A stretch of 64,000 nucleotides of DNA from Perilla frutescens (Eukaryota > Streptophyta > Magnoliopsida > Lamiales > Lamiaceae): assembly GCA_026008535.1 (NCBI GenBank), contig BRKX01000014.1:21722694-21786693 (forward strand), in the 5' to 3' direction. The position numbers were made by a program, and so were the translations under genes. This document shows, piece after piece, positions 11,254 to 22,450 of this stretch. The notes beneath the pieces are model-generated. The model saw only the letters and a program-made list of their open reading frames with translations, did not search any database and was not told where the DNA came from. Numbering within the stretch: the first letter of the stretch is position 1; each line of letters opens with the position of its first letter.

Positions 11254-11670
11254 AACTTACATTGCTTGATTAACGTAATTGAAGATCGTTTACATTTATA
11301 TAAATTGATGATTACATGCTTTGATTAACATTAATATTCTTGTAGATTGACTAAAGTAATTGTAGGATATGTAATTTATTTTGTATAGACGTGATTAATA
11401 TACTTATATGATAATATATTCTAATTAGTTATATAGAATATAATGGAATTTATTAGGAATGAATGAATAAACACATGTTAATTTTAGTAGCACATAATTT
11501 GCATTAATTATAAAAATATTAATGATAAAAATTTGCATGTAACATTAAATTAAATACTTATTAAATTATTGTATTGTTTATTATCTAAAATACCCTTATA
11601 AATGGAAGGGAAAAAAGTGGGTTGCATGAGTGTGTTATAATATATATATAGATAGATTATGACTTATAAT
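9372..11670. other. AT-rich non-coding region with microsatellites
   Basis: No ORF worth keeping. It contains (TA)n at 10486-10521, (CA)n followed by (TG)n at 10949-10984, and an (ATT)n run of 56 bp at 11196-11251. 9500-9760 has short motifs typical of decayed transposon ends (GGTCGCTAAACTTT, AGGTTCCTGGATAA) but no pair of termini I could match. Confidence 0.6.
11196..11251. repeat. (ATT)n microsatellite
   Basis: About 18 uninterrupted ATT units. Confidence 0.95.
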
Positions 11671-11675
11671 ATAAT

Positions 11676-11874
11676 TGTGCATGTAAACGAGCCCGAGCTC
11701 TAGTTCGGGCTCGAATTTTAAATAATTGAGTCGAGCCCGAGTCAATCTTGAACTCGATTTTTTCCTATCGAGCCGAGTTCAAAGCTCAAGCTCGAGCCCA
11801 TGAATACCTGAATGAGCCGAGCTCGAGCTCGAGCTCGAGCCCGATGGTACTCGGCTCGACTCGTATACATCTCT
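11676..11874. mobile_element. Probable hAT-type MITE rich in GAGCTCGAGC
   Basis: Left part GCATGTAAACGAGCCCGAGCT and right part, reversed, TAGAGATGTATACGAGTCGAG form an imperfect inverted repeat. The interior has many GAGCC / GGCTC words and a run of GAGCTC units at 11818-11841. Such GTAAACGAGCC / GGCTCGTTTAC ends occur in many plant hAT MITEs. I could not find a clean 8-bp target duplication. Confidence 0.4.
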
Positions 11875-12061
11875 AATGATCGTGTTTATAATCACATACA
11901 TACGTGTACATATATCTCTTCTTAAAAAAATAAATACGTTTACACAATACGTCTAATGAATGTGTGTTCGTGAAATTTTAGTTTACATACGTACAGCCGG
12001 TACAGGACAGTGAACTTTTAATTTAAATATTCTTAATTTCTTAGATATATTTTAAGATTGA

Positions 12062-12885
12062 GGCACACTCATGTGAGTCCGTCTAACGGATCTCTATTTG
12101 ACCAATGAGATGATATCCCTCTCCCTCCCCCCTTTCTCTCTCCTTTTTTTAGTTTTCTTTTTCATTAGCCCCCCTCCCCCTCCCCTCACCCTTTTCCTTT
12201 TCTTTTTAAACTTTTAATCTCTTCATTTCTTTATTTTTTTACAAATATATATTTAATTTTTTTAATTAATTTACTTTTTTTTAGCTGACGTCTCTTGCAG
12301 TGCAATTGCCTAATGCATGTGCTCGATAATTAATTTTTTTAAATAAATATATGCCCTAAAATTGAATTAGTGAACCTTAAAATTAAATTGAATTACTATT
12401 TTTTGAAATAAATCTATATACCCTAAAATAGAATAGTAAATGCTAAAATTAAATTGAACTAATTTAATTTTTTTATTCGACGTTTCGCGTAGCGCACGAG
12501 CCCACGACACGATTGATAATTAATTTTTTAAAAATAAATATATACCCTAAAATGAAATTAATGAACTCTAAAATTAAATTGAATTAATTTAATTTTTTGA
12601 ATTATTTTAATTTTTTTATCTGACGCCTTAAATAACGCGTACGTGAGTTCGTGCACTGAGCAGCACGCTCGATACAAAATAAACCTTTTTTGAAAAAACA
12701 AAAGAAAAAGAAAAAAAAAGAAAAAAAATATATATGGTGCCCAGGCACGTGGGCATGTGTAGCCCGCGCGCCTGCGCTAAAAAACAGGTTTGGGGGCGAG
12801 CATAGCGGATTTTTGTGGTGAATTTAGACCTATTTAACTCATATAACATAAGAGACCATTAGACCGTCTCATATAAACTTTTGTC
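12062..12885. repeat. Imperfect tandem repeats within a possible TIR element
   Basis: About 2.5 copies of a unit near 190 bp lie between about 12290 and 12660. Each has a block reading TACCCTAAAAT..AATT, AAATTAAATTGAATTA, TTTTTTTAT.CGACG and a GC-richer segment. The outer edges (CATGTGAGTCCGTCTAACGG at 12070, and ATATGAGACGGTCTAATGG reversed near 12876) look like an imperfect terminal inverted repeat. No target duplication confirmed. Confidence 0.4.
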
Positions 12886-13528
12886 TTCAAAATTTTAAAT
12901 CATAGCTTGGTACCTCTACTGATTAGTAACAGTTTGAAGTTGGGCATATAATTATTGATTTTCGAACAACTTTGCATCATCGTTATTTAATATTGCTACA
13001 CACGCCATTCCATATTTAACTACCTATATTATGGGTAATTTCGAACCAATTGTTAGGGTTTGAATACTATTGATTAGGGATGTCAATTTGTGATTATGAT
13101 ATGTTTTGCCATATATCATATTGCAATCAATTAATACGATTAGCTAGAACATAACAATCCTATGTGATATGTCATTATTGTATTGACAAATTGAGATGAA
13201 CGAACTAGGATAATTAATTATTAAATATTAATTTATTAGAATTCCATGTACTTAATTAATAATATTGTAAATTTGTAATGATATCGATATAACTTGTGTC
13301 GTGTTGTGTCGTGTATATTAACAACACAAAATTTCATTGTTTATATGGACTGTATTTAATTATTGTGTCATGTACGTATTTATACTCATTATGACGCGTG
13401 TATCGTTTATTATCAGCGTACATGGAAGATGATACACATACATTGTATGATTTGACAACCTTACAAATTATACATGGCTGGTATATCTGAGTAAATTTTA
13501 TGTGTGTGTATCCTACTGTATATATGCC
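12886..13528. other. AT-rich non-coding region
   Basis: No gene. GGGATGTCAATTTG near 13078 and ATTTGACAACCTTAC near 13448 face each other like decayed hAT ends, but flanking duplications do not match. Confidence 0.5.
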
Positions 13529-13546
13529 AAAGAAACATGCACCTTA

Positions 13547-13783
13547 TAGCGTCCCCTTAAGGATGGCCTAGTGGTGGAGTGGTGTTTAGTGGTAGAATGG
13601 TATTTTTTTGAGGCCAAAGTTCGAATCCCATCACTAATACCACTAGGTGTGAGTTCGTCACAACTAATTCACCTCCCCTACGTAGTTTGGTTTTCTATGT
13701 TGTGGTGGTTTACCTCCACATACCTCCCCTGTGTGGTTTGATTTTCTATTACATGGTTACCTCGATATAAAAAAGAAAAAGAA
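13547..13783 (+). mobile_element. tRNA-derived SINE, about 237 bp, with 18-bp target duplication
   Basis: The head contains an RNA polymerase III A box (GGCCTAGTGGTGG, near 13566) and a B box (AGTTCGAATCCC, near 13619), about 50 bases apart. The tail ends in an A-rich AAAAAGAAAAAG run. AAAGAAACATGCACCTTA (13529-13546) and AAAGAAATATGCACCTTA (13784-13801) flank it, a long target duplication with one mismatch, as expected of LINE-driven retroposition. The family is not named; it resembles plant Au-type SINEs. Confidence 0.85.
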
Positions 13784-13801
13784 AAAGAAATATGCACCTT
13801 A

Positions 13802-15344
13802 GCACTAGACAGTTTTTGGTTTGGTTTTTTCCTTCTTTTTACCCTCTTTCTATTCTACACCCCCCCCCCCCCTCAACTAAATTCACTATTATACGTAAGA
13901 CTACGTCATATATAGTACGTACCTTATTAAGGATGCTTCTGATCAGTTCTCAATTCATAAAAAAAACTATATATGTTATTAAAAAAAAACTATGTCGTTT
14001 ATAACGTGCGTGTATGCATATACACATTAAATTTATCACTACATGTCTACATGTATATCAATCTAATTTAAAAACAACTAATTTATTTGGAAATTAACAA
14101 AGAAAATTTCGCCCCTAGCTATAGATTAGAAACCGTGCCATGTCGCTATTTTAAGCCCTTAAAACTGCAAAATTGAAATACAAGAACACGGGATGGATAA
14201 AAATTTAAGAAACTAAACGAAAATTAGATTTTAAAACTATACAATTAATACGTTTATTCCGATGGTTTATATTTTAATACGATCGGATACACGATCAATC
14301 GAAAATTTTGAAGTAAACTAAAATGCACATTTTTGTAATCAATTATTTTACAATCATAAAGATTGAGAATACTAAACATAACTAAACAAATCAAGATACA
14401 CACACACACACTCCACCGAAAACATTATCTAAATGAAAAACCCTCACACCTTACATGTACGCATCAAGATCCTCTAACATCGAAAGTAAATCCTACTTAT
14501 TTTGATTGGGGGTCTATATCATTCGAAATTTGAGAAGTCGAGATATATCTCTCAAAATTAATTAAAGAAAATTAAATAATGGTTTGTAGACCGCAATTTT
14601 ATCATACTCTTTTCTAATCCATTCAGCTCTCATTAATAATTCTGGCTTCTTTTTTTCTTGTATCCACCAATGCACATGCTATATATATGTATGAGTTTTC
14701 ACAATTTGTGTGTGTGTGTGTTTTTTAAAGATAACCGATACCATTTTATTTTGCACAAATAAGGTACATGATTTAGAAGATATTAGCGGTATTCGAATTT
14801 ATAATCTTCTTCTAATCACTCTAGAAAACTAGGTCATTCCATGACGTACGGGCCATAGTAGGTTCAGAGTACTTAATATCAAACAATAAACAAATTATTT
14901 TCACCATTTCTCAAAATTACTCTGCTTTTTTATTTCTATTATTGATCAATCATTTTTCTTTATGTTATTTAATCATTGCTTTTTTTTTATCCATGTAATA
15001 TAATTAATTAGTATGCCTAGAAATATATAGAAATAATTAACGTAAAGATAAATTTAAGCTATGCATACTTATAATAATCTAAGAAATGATTAGTTAATTC
15101 AAGTATATATTAAATAATATAATTATTATGTTGCAAGTGGAGAAATTAATATAAACAAATGAAACAGAAGAAAGCTGATTAGATATGTCGATAATAGTAA
15201 GCTTCCTTTTTATTTTTCAATCTGTAGTTACGCTTTCGCCATCCTTATGTGGATGCCCGTCTTAAAAAGGATAAAATTATAGAAAAAAAATATATAATAT
15301 ATATATATATATATATATTCCATAATTCCATTGTTAAATTGAAG
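13802..15344. other. AT-rich non-coding region
   Basis: No gene. It holds a C homopolymer at 13860-13872, (CA)n at 14397-14410, (TG)n at 14708-14720 and (TA)n at 15289-15318. The small ORF at 13792-14004 is low-complexity. Confidence 0.6.
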
Positions 15345-15353
15345 AAAAAACTA

Positions 15354-16708
15354 GGGTAAATTGGCTTAAAATACACGAACTTTGGGGTCATTTTGGTTTT
15401 TCACACGATTTTAAAAATGTAGTTTCAATAACACGAACTTAACCTTTGTTTGGTTTTTCACATGATTTTCAAATTCCCGCAAGTGGAATCTGACGTGGCA
15501 GCCGAAACTGCCATGTGGCAGTCGGAGATGCCACGTGGCAGTCAGAGATGCCACGTGGATATCAAATTGCCTTAAAATACACAAACTTTCGACTGATTTT
15601 GGTTTTTCACACAAATTAAAAAATATCAATTTTAGTTTTTTTTTTTTTTGCTTTTTTTGTGTAATACAGAAAATTCATCGATTATTACTATAGAGTTGTT
15701 GTAGTAGACATTGTGAAATATTTTGAATTTTCTTAGTTGATGCAATATATAAAATTTAGGTTTGAAAAAATAAATAAAATAACTATCGGACCTTTTTAGT
15801 TTTCAATTTGAAGAAAAATTTAAAAAATATGACTTAAGCTAGTGTAATGGTATACATAATTGAATTCTGAATACAACAATCATCAAGTCATAAAAAGTGG
15901 TCAATGACGTATCGTATATATTGATGAATAATATTACACAATTAATTAATTGAGTTTACAAATAAATTGATTACGTAGTAACTATATATTTATTTTTCAT
16001 ATATGTATAATAGCATCTTCTGATATAATTTGAGATTATCTAACATATAAAGTTATATCAAAATATGCTATTAAACATATATGAAAAATTAATATGTAGT
16101 CACTACGTGATCAATTTATTTGTAAACTTAATTAATTAATTGTGTAATATTGTTCATCAATATATACGATATGTCATTGACCACTTTTTATGATTTGATG
16201 GTTGTTGTATTCAGAATTCAATTATGTATACCATTACACTAGCTTAAGTCATATTTTTTAAATTTTTCTTCAAATAGAGAACTAAAAAGGTCCGATAGTT
16301 ATTTCATTTAATTTTTTCGAACCTAAATTTTATATATTGCATCAACTAAGAAAATTCAAAATATTTCACAATGTCTACTACAACAACTCTATAGTAATAA
16401 TCGATGAATTTTCTGTATTACACAAAAAAAAAAACTAAAATTGATATTTTTTAATTTGTGTGAAAAACCAAAATCAGTCGAAAGTTTGTGTATTTTAAGG
16501 CAATTTGATATCCACATAGATGTACACGTGGCATCTCCGACTGCCACGTGGCAGTTCCGGCTGCCACGTCAGATTCAACTTGCCAGAATTTAAAAATCAT
16601 GTGAAAAATCAAAAAGAGGTTAAGTTCGTGTTATTGAAACTATGTTTTTAAAATCGTGTGAAAAACCAAAATGACTCCAAAGTTCGTGTATTTTAAGCCA
16701 ATTTACCC
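15354..16708. mobile_element. Mutator-like foldback element, 1355 bp, two arms of about 660 bp
   Basis: The left end GGGTAAATTGGCTTAAAATA is repeated in inverse at the right end. The inverted match runs through almost the whole element: left arm about 15354-16017, right arm about 16050-16708, with a loop of some 30-45 bp. AAAAAACTA flanks both sides exactly (15345-15353 and 16709-16717), the 9-bp duplication of Mutator-like elements. Arms carry CCACGTGGCAGT G-box palindromes near 15500-15560 and 16525-16570. No transposase. Confidence 0.92.
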
Positions 16709-16717
16709 AAAAAACTA

Positions 16718-17170
16718 CAATATATATTATCATATGCGTGACATCTGACATATCGCATGATTACATCTAATTAATAAAAATATAATATTCAAGATGTGTC
16801 TTAGTTATATATGTCACGTTATTTTAAAAAGAGAAAAGAGAAAACTTCAAATATTATATGAATATGCAAAGCATATTTGGCAATAAGAATTGGAAATGCA
16901 ATAACAAAGAGTGACCATGACCCGCGCCAGAGTACTAATTCATGTAGCATATATGTTTCGTGCAAATTAACTTTTAACAATTATGTAAATAAGATGTAGA
17001 AATAACAAAATTAAAAATATACAGAAACGGAAAAAAGAAGGTAAATATACCCTATCAAGGTAAAATAAACACTTACATCGCCCAGCGATAACCTTCTAAT
17101 TTAATTTATTTCCTAAAGTGATATTGTGCCATTAATATAGATATCTCCTATCCTATTGGGTTACAACGTA
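16718..17170. other. AT-rich non-coding region
   Basis: Nothing recognised. Confidence 0.5.
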
Positions 17171-17179
17171 TTTTTCTTA

Positions 17180-17570
17180 GAGAAATTTACACTTTGATAC
17201 TTACATTTTAGACATTTTTTAAAAATGACCCACTTTATTACTATTAGTAAAATAGTACTCACTTTTTCAATTTTTTTACAAATATGACATTGATCAAATT
17301 TATAACCTAAAATATTTATGTAGCACGCCGGATTCTTGCGTGACTTTTTTGCTCTAATAAAAAAATATTACCTAAATATTCCATGTCAACTATGAACTAA
17401 AAATAAAATAAAATTGTTGGGCATTCCACATAAATATTTTAGGCTGAAAATTTGATCGAGATTAGATTTGTAAAATTTTTGAAAAAATGGGTATTATTTT
17501 GTTAATAGTAATAAAATGGATCATTTTTTAAAAGGTGTCCAAAATGTAAGTATCAAAGAGTAAATTTTCC
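17180..17570. mobile_element. Mutator-like MITE, 391 bp
   Basis: Terminal inverted repeats of about 100 bp: left GAGAAATTTACACTTTGATA, right reversed GGAAAATTTACTCTTTGATA, then CTTACATTTT.GACA. TTTTTCTTA flanks both sides exactly (17171-17179 and 17571-17579). No coding sequence. It lies about 1.1 kb downstream of the CASP-like gene's stop. Confidence 0.88.
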
Positions 17571-17845
17571 TTTTTCTTAATAGAGGAAATTAATCGTACT
17601 GTACAAATCACTAGCTACATTTCAATCACATGCACCGAAATTCCACCAAATTAAAACTATTCCACAATCCTGATTAAAAAATCCACCTTTTTTTTATTAA
17701 ATTAGAAATATATTAATTATCATCTTCAGAAATGAAGTGTTCTTAACAGCATATATTATATATGGATATACCACGATACCATAAATTAATTTGGATCGAT
17801 CTGGAATTAAAATATTATTTCATGGAATATGTGCTCAAATAGACC

Positions 17846-18238
17846 AAATGAAATCCGCTACTTGGTCCATTTTCTCTATCTCACTTGATGTCACATTTTG
17901 ATTTTATTAGATTTTTCTCTCTCTCTCTCTCTTTTTTTTTTTTTTAATTTCCAGTTTCAATTTCGTTTGGTTTAATTTAATTTTGTAATTATTATTTAGA
18001 ATTTATTTCATCCAATTTGAGTTTATATCTAATTTTTTAGTAAATATAAATGATTAACAGAGCTTATTATTCCGTAATTAGAGTATATAATTTTTAATTT
18101 TAACAATAAATGTTAGTTATGATTGATTATACTATATACAATAAATGCTATTTTTGTGATAAATGTTATAAAAATATTAAATTTGATAGTGGAACACAAG
18201 AGATATGGAATATATGTGAGTAGAGAGTCTCATCTCCA
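17846..18238. mobile_element. MITE family copy A
   Basis: Shares with 29366-29760 the ordered blocks ATGAAATCC.CTA, CTAT.TCA.TT.ATGTC, TTTTGTAATTATTATTTAG and AGTGGAACACAA. In inverse it matches 20287-20652. Ends are diverged and no clear target duplication is visible. It holds a (CT)n-poly(T) tract at 17922-17945. Confidence 0.55.
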
Positions 18239-18636
18239 ATTACACAACCATTTACATTAAAAATATAAAAGTAAATAACGATTAATTAAATTCCGATCCT
18301 ATATTTGGGTGCCACGATATATTGAAATAGTTAATTTAAAACACTTGGAATCAATGTATATAATGAATCGAAATAATTGAAATAGTTGGAAAAGTAAAAC
18401 CACGAAAATGACAGCCCCGCCAAGTGAATTAATTGCACCACACGTTGTTGTTAACATAAACACTTAATAACACCACAAATTACATATATATCTTAGTAAC
18501 ATAAATATATATATCTACCGAACACTTAAATAATTAATCTCCTAAACAAAGTTTAATTAGCAAATTAAGACATGGTCATATTAAAATTAAAAATATAGTA
18601 AGGAGAGGCTAATTAATTAATTAATTGGTGCATGAA
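18239..18636. other. Non-coding region downstream of the CASP-like gene
   Basis: AT-rich. On the minus strand this is the 3' flank of the gene and must hold its 3' UTR and polyadenylation signal, which I cannot place with confidence. Confidence 0.5.
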
Positions 18637-19397
18637 TTAAGCGATGGTTTGGCGCGCCTTGTTAGCGGAAATGACAGTGAGAATAAGGTAGAGGGAAAGG
18701 GCAAAATAGGAAATGGAAGAAGCAGCTGTAGCCTTGTCGCAGAATTTGGCGAAGTAGCCGCATATTGCCCCCCAACCAGCGTGGCTGTTGCCGTATTTAC
18801 CAACATACCCCACGGCGGTCGCCGCCGCGCATCCGGCCATCAACAACTCTGCCATCATCTGCTACCAATTATATTAGTTAATGTTTCGCTAATTTCCAAA
18901 ATTTAATTTAATTAAAAACTGTTAAATTTAAATAATATTGTACCAAATCATGCAGGAACATGTAGAAAAAGTATTTGGGATCAACTGTTTTGTTGCCAAT
19001 CATGAAGGCAAAAAACAGTGACAGGATTGTGAAGGCACAGACGATGAGATTTGCATATGCCAAGAACCTGATGAATTTTAATTAATTAGGCATATACATA
19101 TAGTTAATTAAAAGTTCAAACAAACAATTGTTTTTTTTTTTTTGAAGTAAAAGAAATTGTGAGTATAATAGTGATATTGGACATATATATATCTTACTTG
19201 AAAGCGGGAGAGTAACTGTATCGAGCGTCGACCTGGATGCCGAAAACAACGGAGGTTTGTTTGGCGGTGAGCATAATCCATGCGGCGGCGAGCGTTGCGG
19301 CGGCGACGAAAACTCTGAGGGAAATTTGGGATACGAAGAAGAACTTGTGAGTTTTAAGAGGTGTGAGATTGAGGGTTTTGACGACTGCTGTAGCCAT
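18637..19397 (-). CDS. CASP-like membrane protein (CASPL1 type), three exons
   Basis: The family comprises four-helix plasma-membrane proteins related to the Casparian strip scaffold proteins; most CASP-like members have no assigned biochemical role. Exons on the minus strand are 19397-19198, 19067-18944 and 18858-18637. Introns start GTAAG and GTACA and end in AG; phases fit and give 181 residues, normal for the family. Exon 1 encodes TM1 with the family's conserved Arg (R28, SLRVFVAAATLAAAWIM) and the first loop (FGIQVDARYSYSPAFK). Exon 2 encodes TM2 and the start of TM3 with the conserved Asp (D107, MFLHDL). Exon 3 encodes the rest of TM3, the second outer loop (YVGKYGNSHAGW, with W137, C141 and C148) and TM4. 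All key residues are present with no stop, so it is probably functional. The KYGNSHAGW loop suggests subgroup 1F, but I cannot be sure. Confidence 0.9.
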
Positions 19398-19530
19398 TCT
19401 CTCTCTTCTCTCTTACTATGTTACTGAATATATGTCTAACGTCTGCAACAATTAAGTTACTGAATGCAGAGCGAACCGCTGCAGGCACAAACAAAACAAG
19501 TGATGATGGTGGGTAGTTTATAGAGACTAG
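19398..19530 (-). promoter_or_regulatory. Core promoter and 5' UTR of the CASP-like gene
   Basis: On the minus strand a TATA box (TATAAA) lies at 19522-19517, about 120 bases before the ATG. It is preceded by a CT-rich tract (GAGA repeats on the plus strand, 19529-19562), a common plant core-promoter feature. A second CT-rich tract sits just before the ATG. Confidence 0.6.
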
Positions 19531-19599
19531 AGAGAGAGAGAGGGAGAAAGAGAGAGGGAGAGTGAGGAGGAGTTAAGATTTAAATGCAAACGTGGTAGA

Positions 19600-20100
19600 G
19601 GATTTCAAGTCCTAGAAAAAAGCGGTAGGTTCAGAATTTAATACTCTTCAATAACTGTCATAAAATGGAAGTAGATGGTAAAGGAAGTTCGTCTGCTTCT
19701 ATTTCTAATTTCTCTACTAATAAATCTAACTATTTTTATAATTACAAATCCATTCATTTCGATGGTCTTTTAGGACTCTTGAATAACAAACTCCACCAGA
19801 TCGGACTGTTGGATTTTTCGAATTATCTTTGTTACGTGATGATTGACGATTGATGTGTACACACATTCACACACACACACACAGACACACACATATATCA
19901 CACAGTTTTACAAGATTTTCATATTTGCTTTGTACATATAATCTTTTCATTTCATGCTCTCTCCATTTTATATTAAGTGTTGTTTTAATTGTAGAAATGC
20001 ATATATATTATTAAAATAATCAAATTATTTAATTTTCTTTCTTTCAATGATTAGTGCAAAAAAGAATGCATGTTTGAACACATTAAATGAGGATAAATCA
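19600..20100. other. Non-coding region upstream of the CASP-like gene
   Basis: A 62-codon plus-strand ORF at 19665-19853 is Ser/Asn/Phe-rich, resembles nothing I know and is probably chance. A (CA)n tract lies at 19868-19892. Confidence 0.4.
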
Positions 20101-20131
20101 CACACAAAAAATGACTTTTCCACACATATGT

Positions 20132-20209
20132 GTCATTAGATGATAGTGTCATTTTCTGTGATCTTGTATTGTCATTAGATGATAGTGTCATTTTCTGTGA
20201 TCGTGTGAT
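20132..20209. repeat. 39-bp tandem duplication
   Basis: The unit starting GTCATTAGATGATAGTGTCA occurs at 20132 and again at 20171, nearly identical. Confidence 0.85.
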
Positions 20210-20286
20210 ACATTAATATTGTTCAATCATATATTATATGGAACACTAATAATGTCATGTGACATACATTCATGCCCTTTATATGA

Positions 20287-20652
20287 GGTGGGATCCTCTA
20301 TTTCAAATTTGGTGTTCCAATCCGTATTCCATGATCGAATTTACTAGTTTAATAATATATATTACAAAATAAAAATTAATTATAACATAATCAACCTAGT
20401 CACATTTAATAACAAAAGATTGAAATTTAAAAAATTATAAATCATATTTTTAAAATAATCAATCCCATAATAATCATTTCTTTGAAAATTAAATATTAAA
20501 AAATAATTATAAACCCTAATTGGGTGCGGTGAACCCTAAAAACAATCATAAATTTAAACTAAAACATAATAAATTAAAATTGATAAAAAATAAAAGAAAA
20601 ATTTATAAATTTAATCGTGGAACATCAAATATGAAATAGAGGATCTCATCCG
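20287..20652. mobile_element. MITE family copy B, 366 bp
   Basis: Ends GGTGGGATCCTCTATTTC and, reversed, CGGATGAGATCCTCTATTTC, followed by AATTTGGTGTTCCA / ATATTTGATGTTCCA. CTTTATATGA flanks both sides exactly (20277-20286 and 20653-20662). Internally it has AATAATTATAAACCCTAATT and GGGTG.GGTGAACCCTAAA, shared with 35438-35814. Confidence 0.75.
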
Positions 20653-20662
20653 CTTTATATGA

Positions 20663-20681
20663 TCGTGTTCGTGTGAACTTT

Positions 20682-20713
<32 letters not shown>

Positions 20714-21013
20714 GATTGTAATTGAGATAGAATATGTCTTAGAATCCCTAATTATATGTTACGATGAAATCATACGTACTATGTATAGTATGGTCATGAC
20801 ATGAGTATGTTATTGTGTTTCTCTATATATATATGGAATGGTAATGACTCATGAAACGATTGCGCTGCGTACATTACTCAAATTTTGCCGTCTAATTAAC
20901 ATATTTTGTATGATTATGTCATTTGTTTGATTTCTCAAGGTCATGAGCTGCAAATTAAATCTAATTACGAAATAGTATTTTGGTAGTCGAGCTAAAAAAA
21001 CTAGCCTTTTGTG
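20663..21013. other. Non-coding flank of the copia element
   Basis: (TA)n at 20694-20713. No ORF. Confidence 0.5.
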
Positions 21014-21018
21014 ATAGG

Positions 21019-21241
21019 TGTTAGAAATACATATGTAATATTATTTTGCTATCAAGGACATTATTATTTTTTTACATTGTCTTAAGTTTTTCTTTTTCTT
21101 TTTAGTTATCTTATATTTGTATTCAGAGTTCACTTTTGCCTCTTATATTTATAAGCTCATTGAACATATTGGATTTCTTCCTCATCTCCCTCTTTTCTTA
21201 TCTATAATGAATTATTGTGTGGATCTCATGTTGGTTTAACA
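21019..21241 (+). repeat. 5' LTR of old copia element
   Basis: TGTTAGAAATACATATGTAA ... TTTAACA. Followed directly by the PBS. Confidence 0.92.
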
Positions 21242-21256
21242 TGGTATCAGAGCAGG
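21242..21256 (+). other. PBS (initiator tRNA-Met) of old copia element
   Basis: TGGTATCAGAGCAGG, the usual plant copia primer site, adjacent to the LTR. Confidence 0.92.
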
Positions 21257-21486
21257 TTTAATCTCTTGCTTGTTACTCAATATCGCGGATCCAAATTTTT
21301 TGGGTTACTGTTCACGAAGTTGCCGACGGATTTATTCGTTGTTCGCTGTTCGCCGTCGTGCTCTGAGTTACTGATTTTCAAGTTTCACCGCCAATCACCT
21401 CCAACGATCGCTGGGTAATTTATGTTCTTCATTTTTTGTTTTAATTTGGTCCTAAATATTGGTATTAATTTGTTGAATTTTCAAAC

Positions 21487-22450
21487 ATGGCAACTGAAAG
21501 GGATGACTCTTTGCAATCGATTAGTGTTCGTTTGAATGGGAAGAATTACTCTTATTGGAATTATGTGATGAAGAATTTTTTTAGGGGTAAAAAAATGTGG
21601 GGATATGCTTGTGGAACCCTTTTGAAGCCGATTCAAATTTATAATGAGAAATATATTGAGCAAATGGATATTTGAGAGGTTAATAATTCTAAAATTATTA
21701 CTTGGATTTTAGCAACTCGGTTGAGAACATGATTGGTATGCAATTGGCCAAATATGATACTACGAATGAGGTTTGGGACCATTTGGAACGTCTGTATACT
21801 CAGTCGAATTTCGCCAAATTTCGCCAAATAGTACCAATTAGAGATGGATATTCGGTCCCTGAACCAGAAAGAAATGAGCATCCAGGAATTTTATTATTCT
21901 ATGACAAATCTCTGGGATCAATTGGCTGTCACGGAGTCTGCAGAGCTTAGATCATTCGCTCCATATATCTCCCGTCGAGAGAAATAACGCCTGGTTCAAT
22001 TTTTGATGGCACTTTGTGATGATTTTGAAGCTCTACGTGGGAATATCTTGCATCGCAATCCTTTCCCATCTGTTGATTCTGTGGTTAGTGAGCTTCTTGC
22101 TGAGGAAATTTGACACAAGTCCGGGTTTATAAAGGGCATTCTCTCCCACCTCCAACTCAAAATGTTTTGGCTACACCTTCTCCACCACAAACTAAGCCTC
22201 AGAACAAAAGTCCTAAGCCCACGATGTCGAATGAGTCCAACTTCTGCCGCCAAACGGGTCATTGGAAATCTCAATGCCCACCACTTTTGAACAGATCGGC
22301 TTCTCATCCGCCATCATATCCTCAATCCCAAACTCACCCACGTTCGCCTAGGGAATCTTACTTGCCCAACACTGCTGCTACTATCCCTTCAGCAAATCAA
22401 TCACCTTTTGGAGGCTCCTCGTCTTCTTCCCCTATGACAGATACTCTTCT
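21487..22450 (+). pseudogene. copia gag, multiply broken
   Basis: Starts at the ATG at 21487 (MATERDDSLQ, then SVRLNGKNYSYWNYVMKNFF), the N-terminal signature of copia gag. A TGA stops it at 21673. It continues in another frame (QLAKYDTTNEVWDHLERLYT, near 21740) and again at 21860-22110. The zinc knuckle near 22230 reads FCRQTGHWKSQC, three residues short between the first Cys and GH, so it has lost one of the CCHC cysteines. The part after 22260 is Pro/Ser-rich. Confidence 0.8.

Noticed and set aside
13075..13470. hAT-like element with GGGATGTCAA / TTGACAACC ends
   Set aside because: No matching 8-bp flanks and weak ends.
19665..19853. 62-codon plus-strand ORF upstream of the CASP-like gene
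   Set aside because: Low-complexity Ser/Asn start and no similarity I recognise; could still be a fragment.
21242..21256. tRNA-like sequence TGGTATCAGAGC (also at 39319)
   Set aside because: These are retrotransposon primer sites, only the 3' end complement of a tRNA, not tRNA genes.
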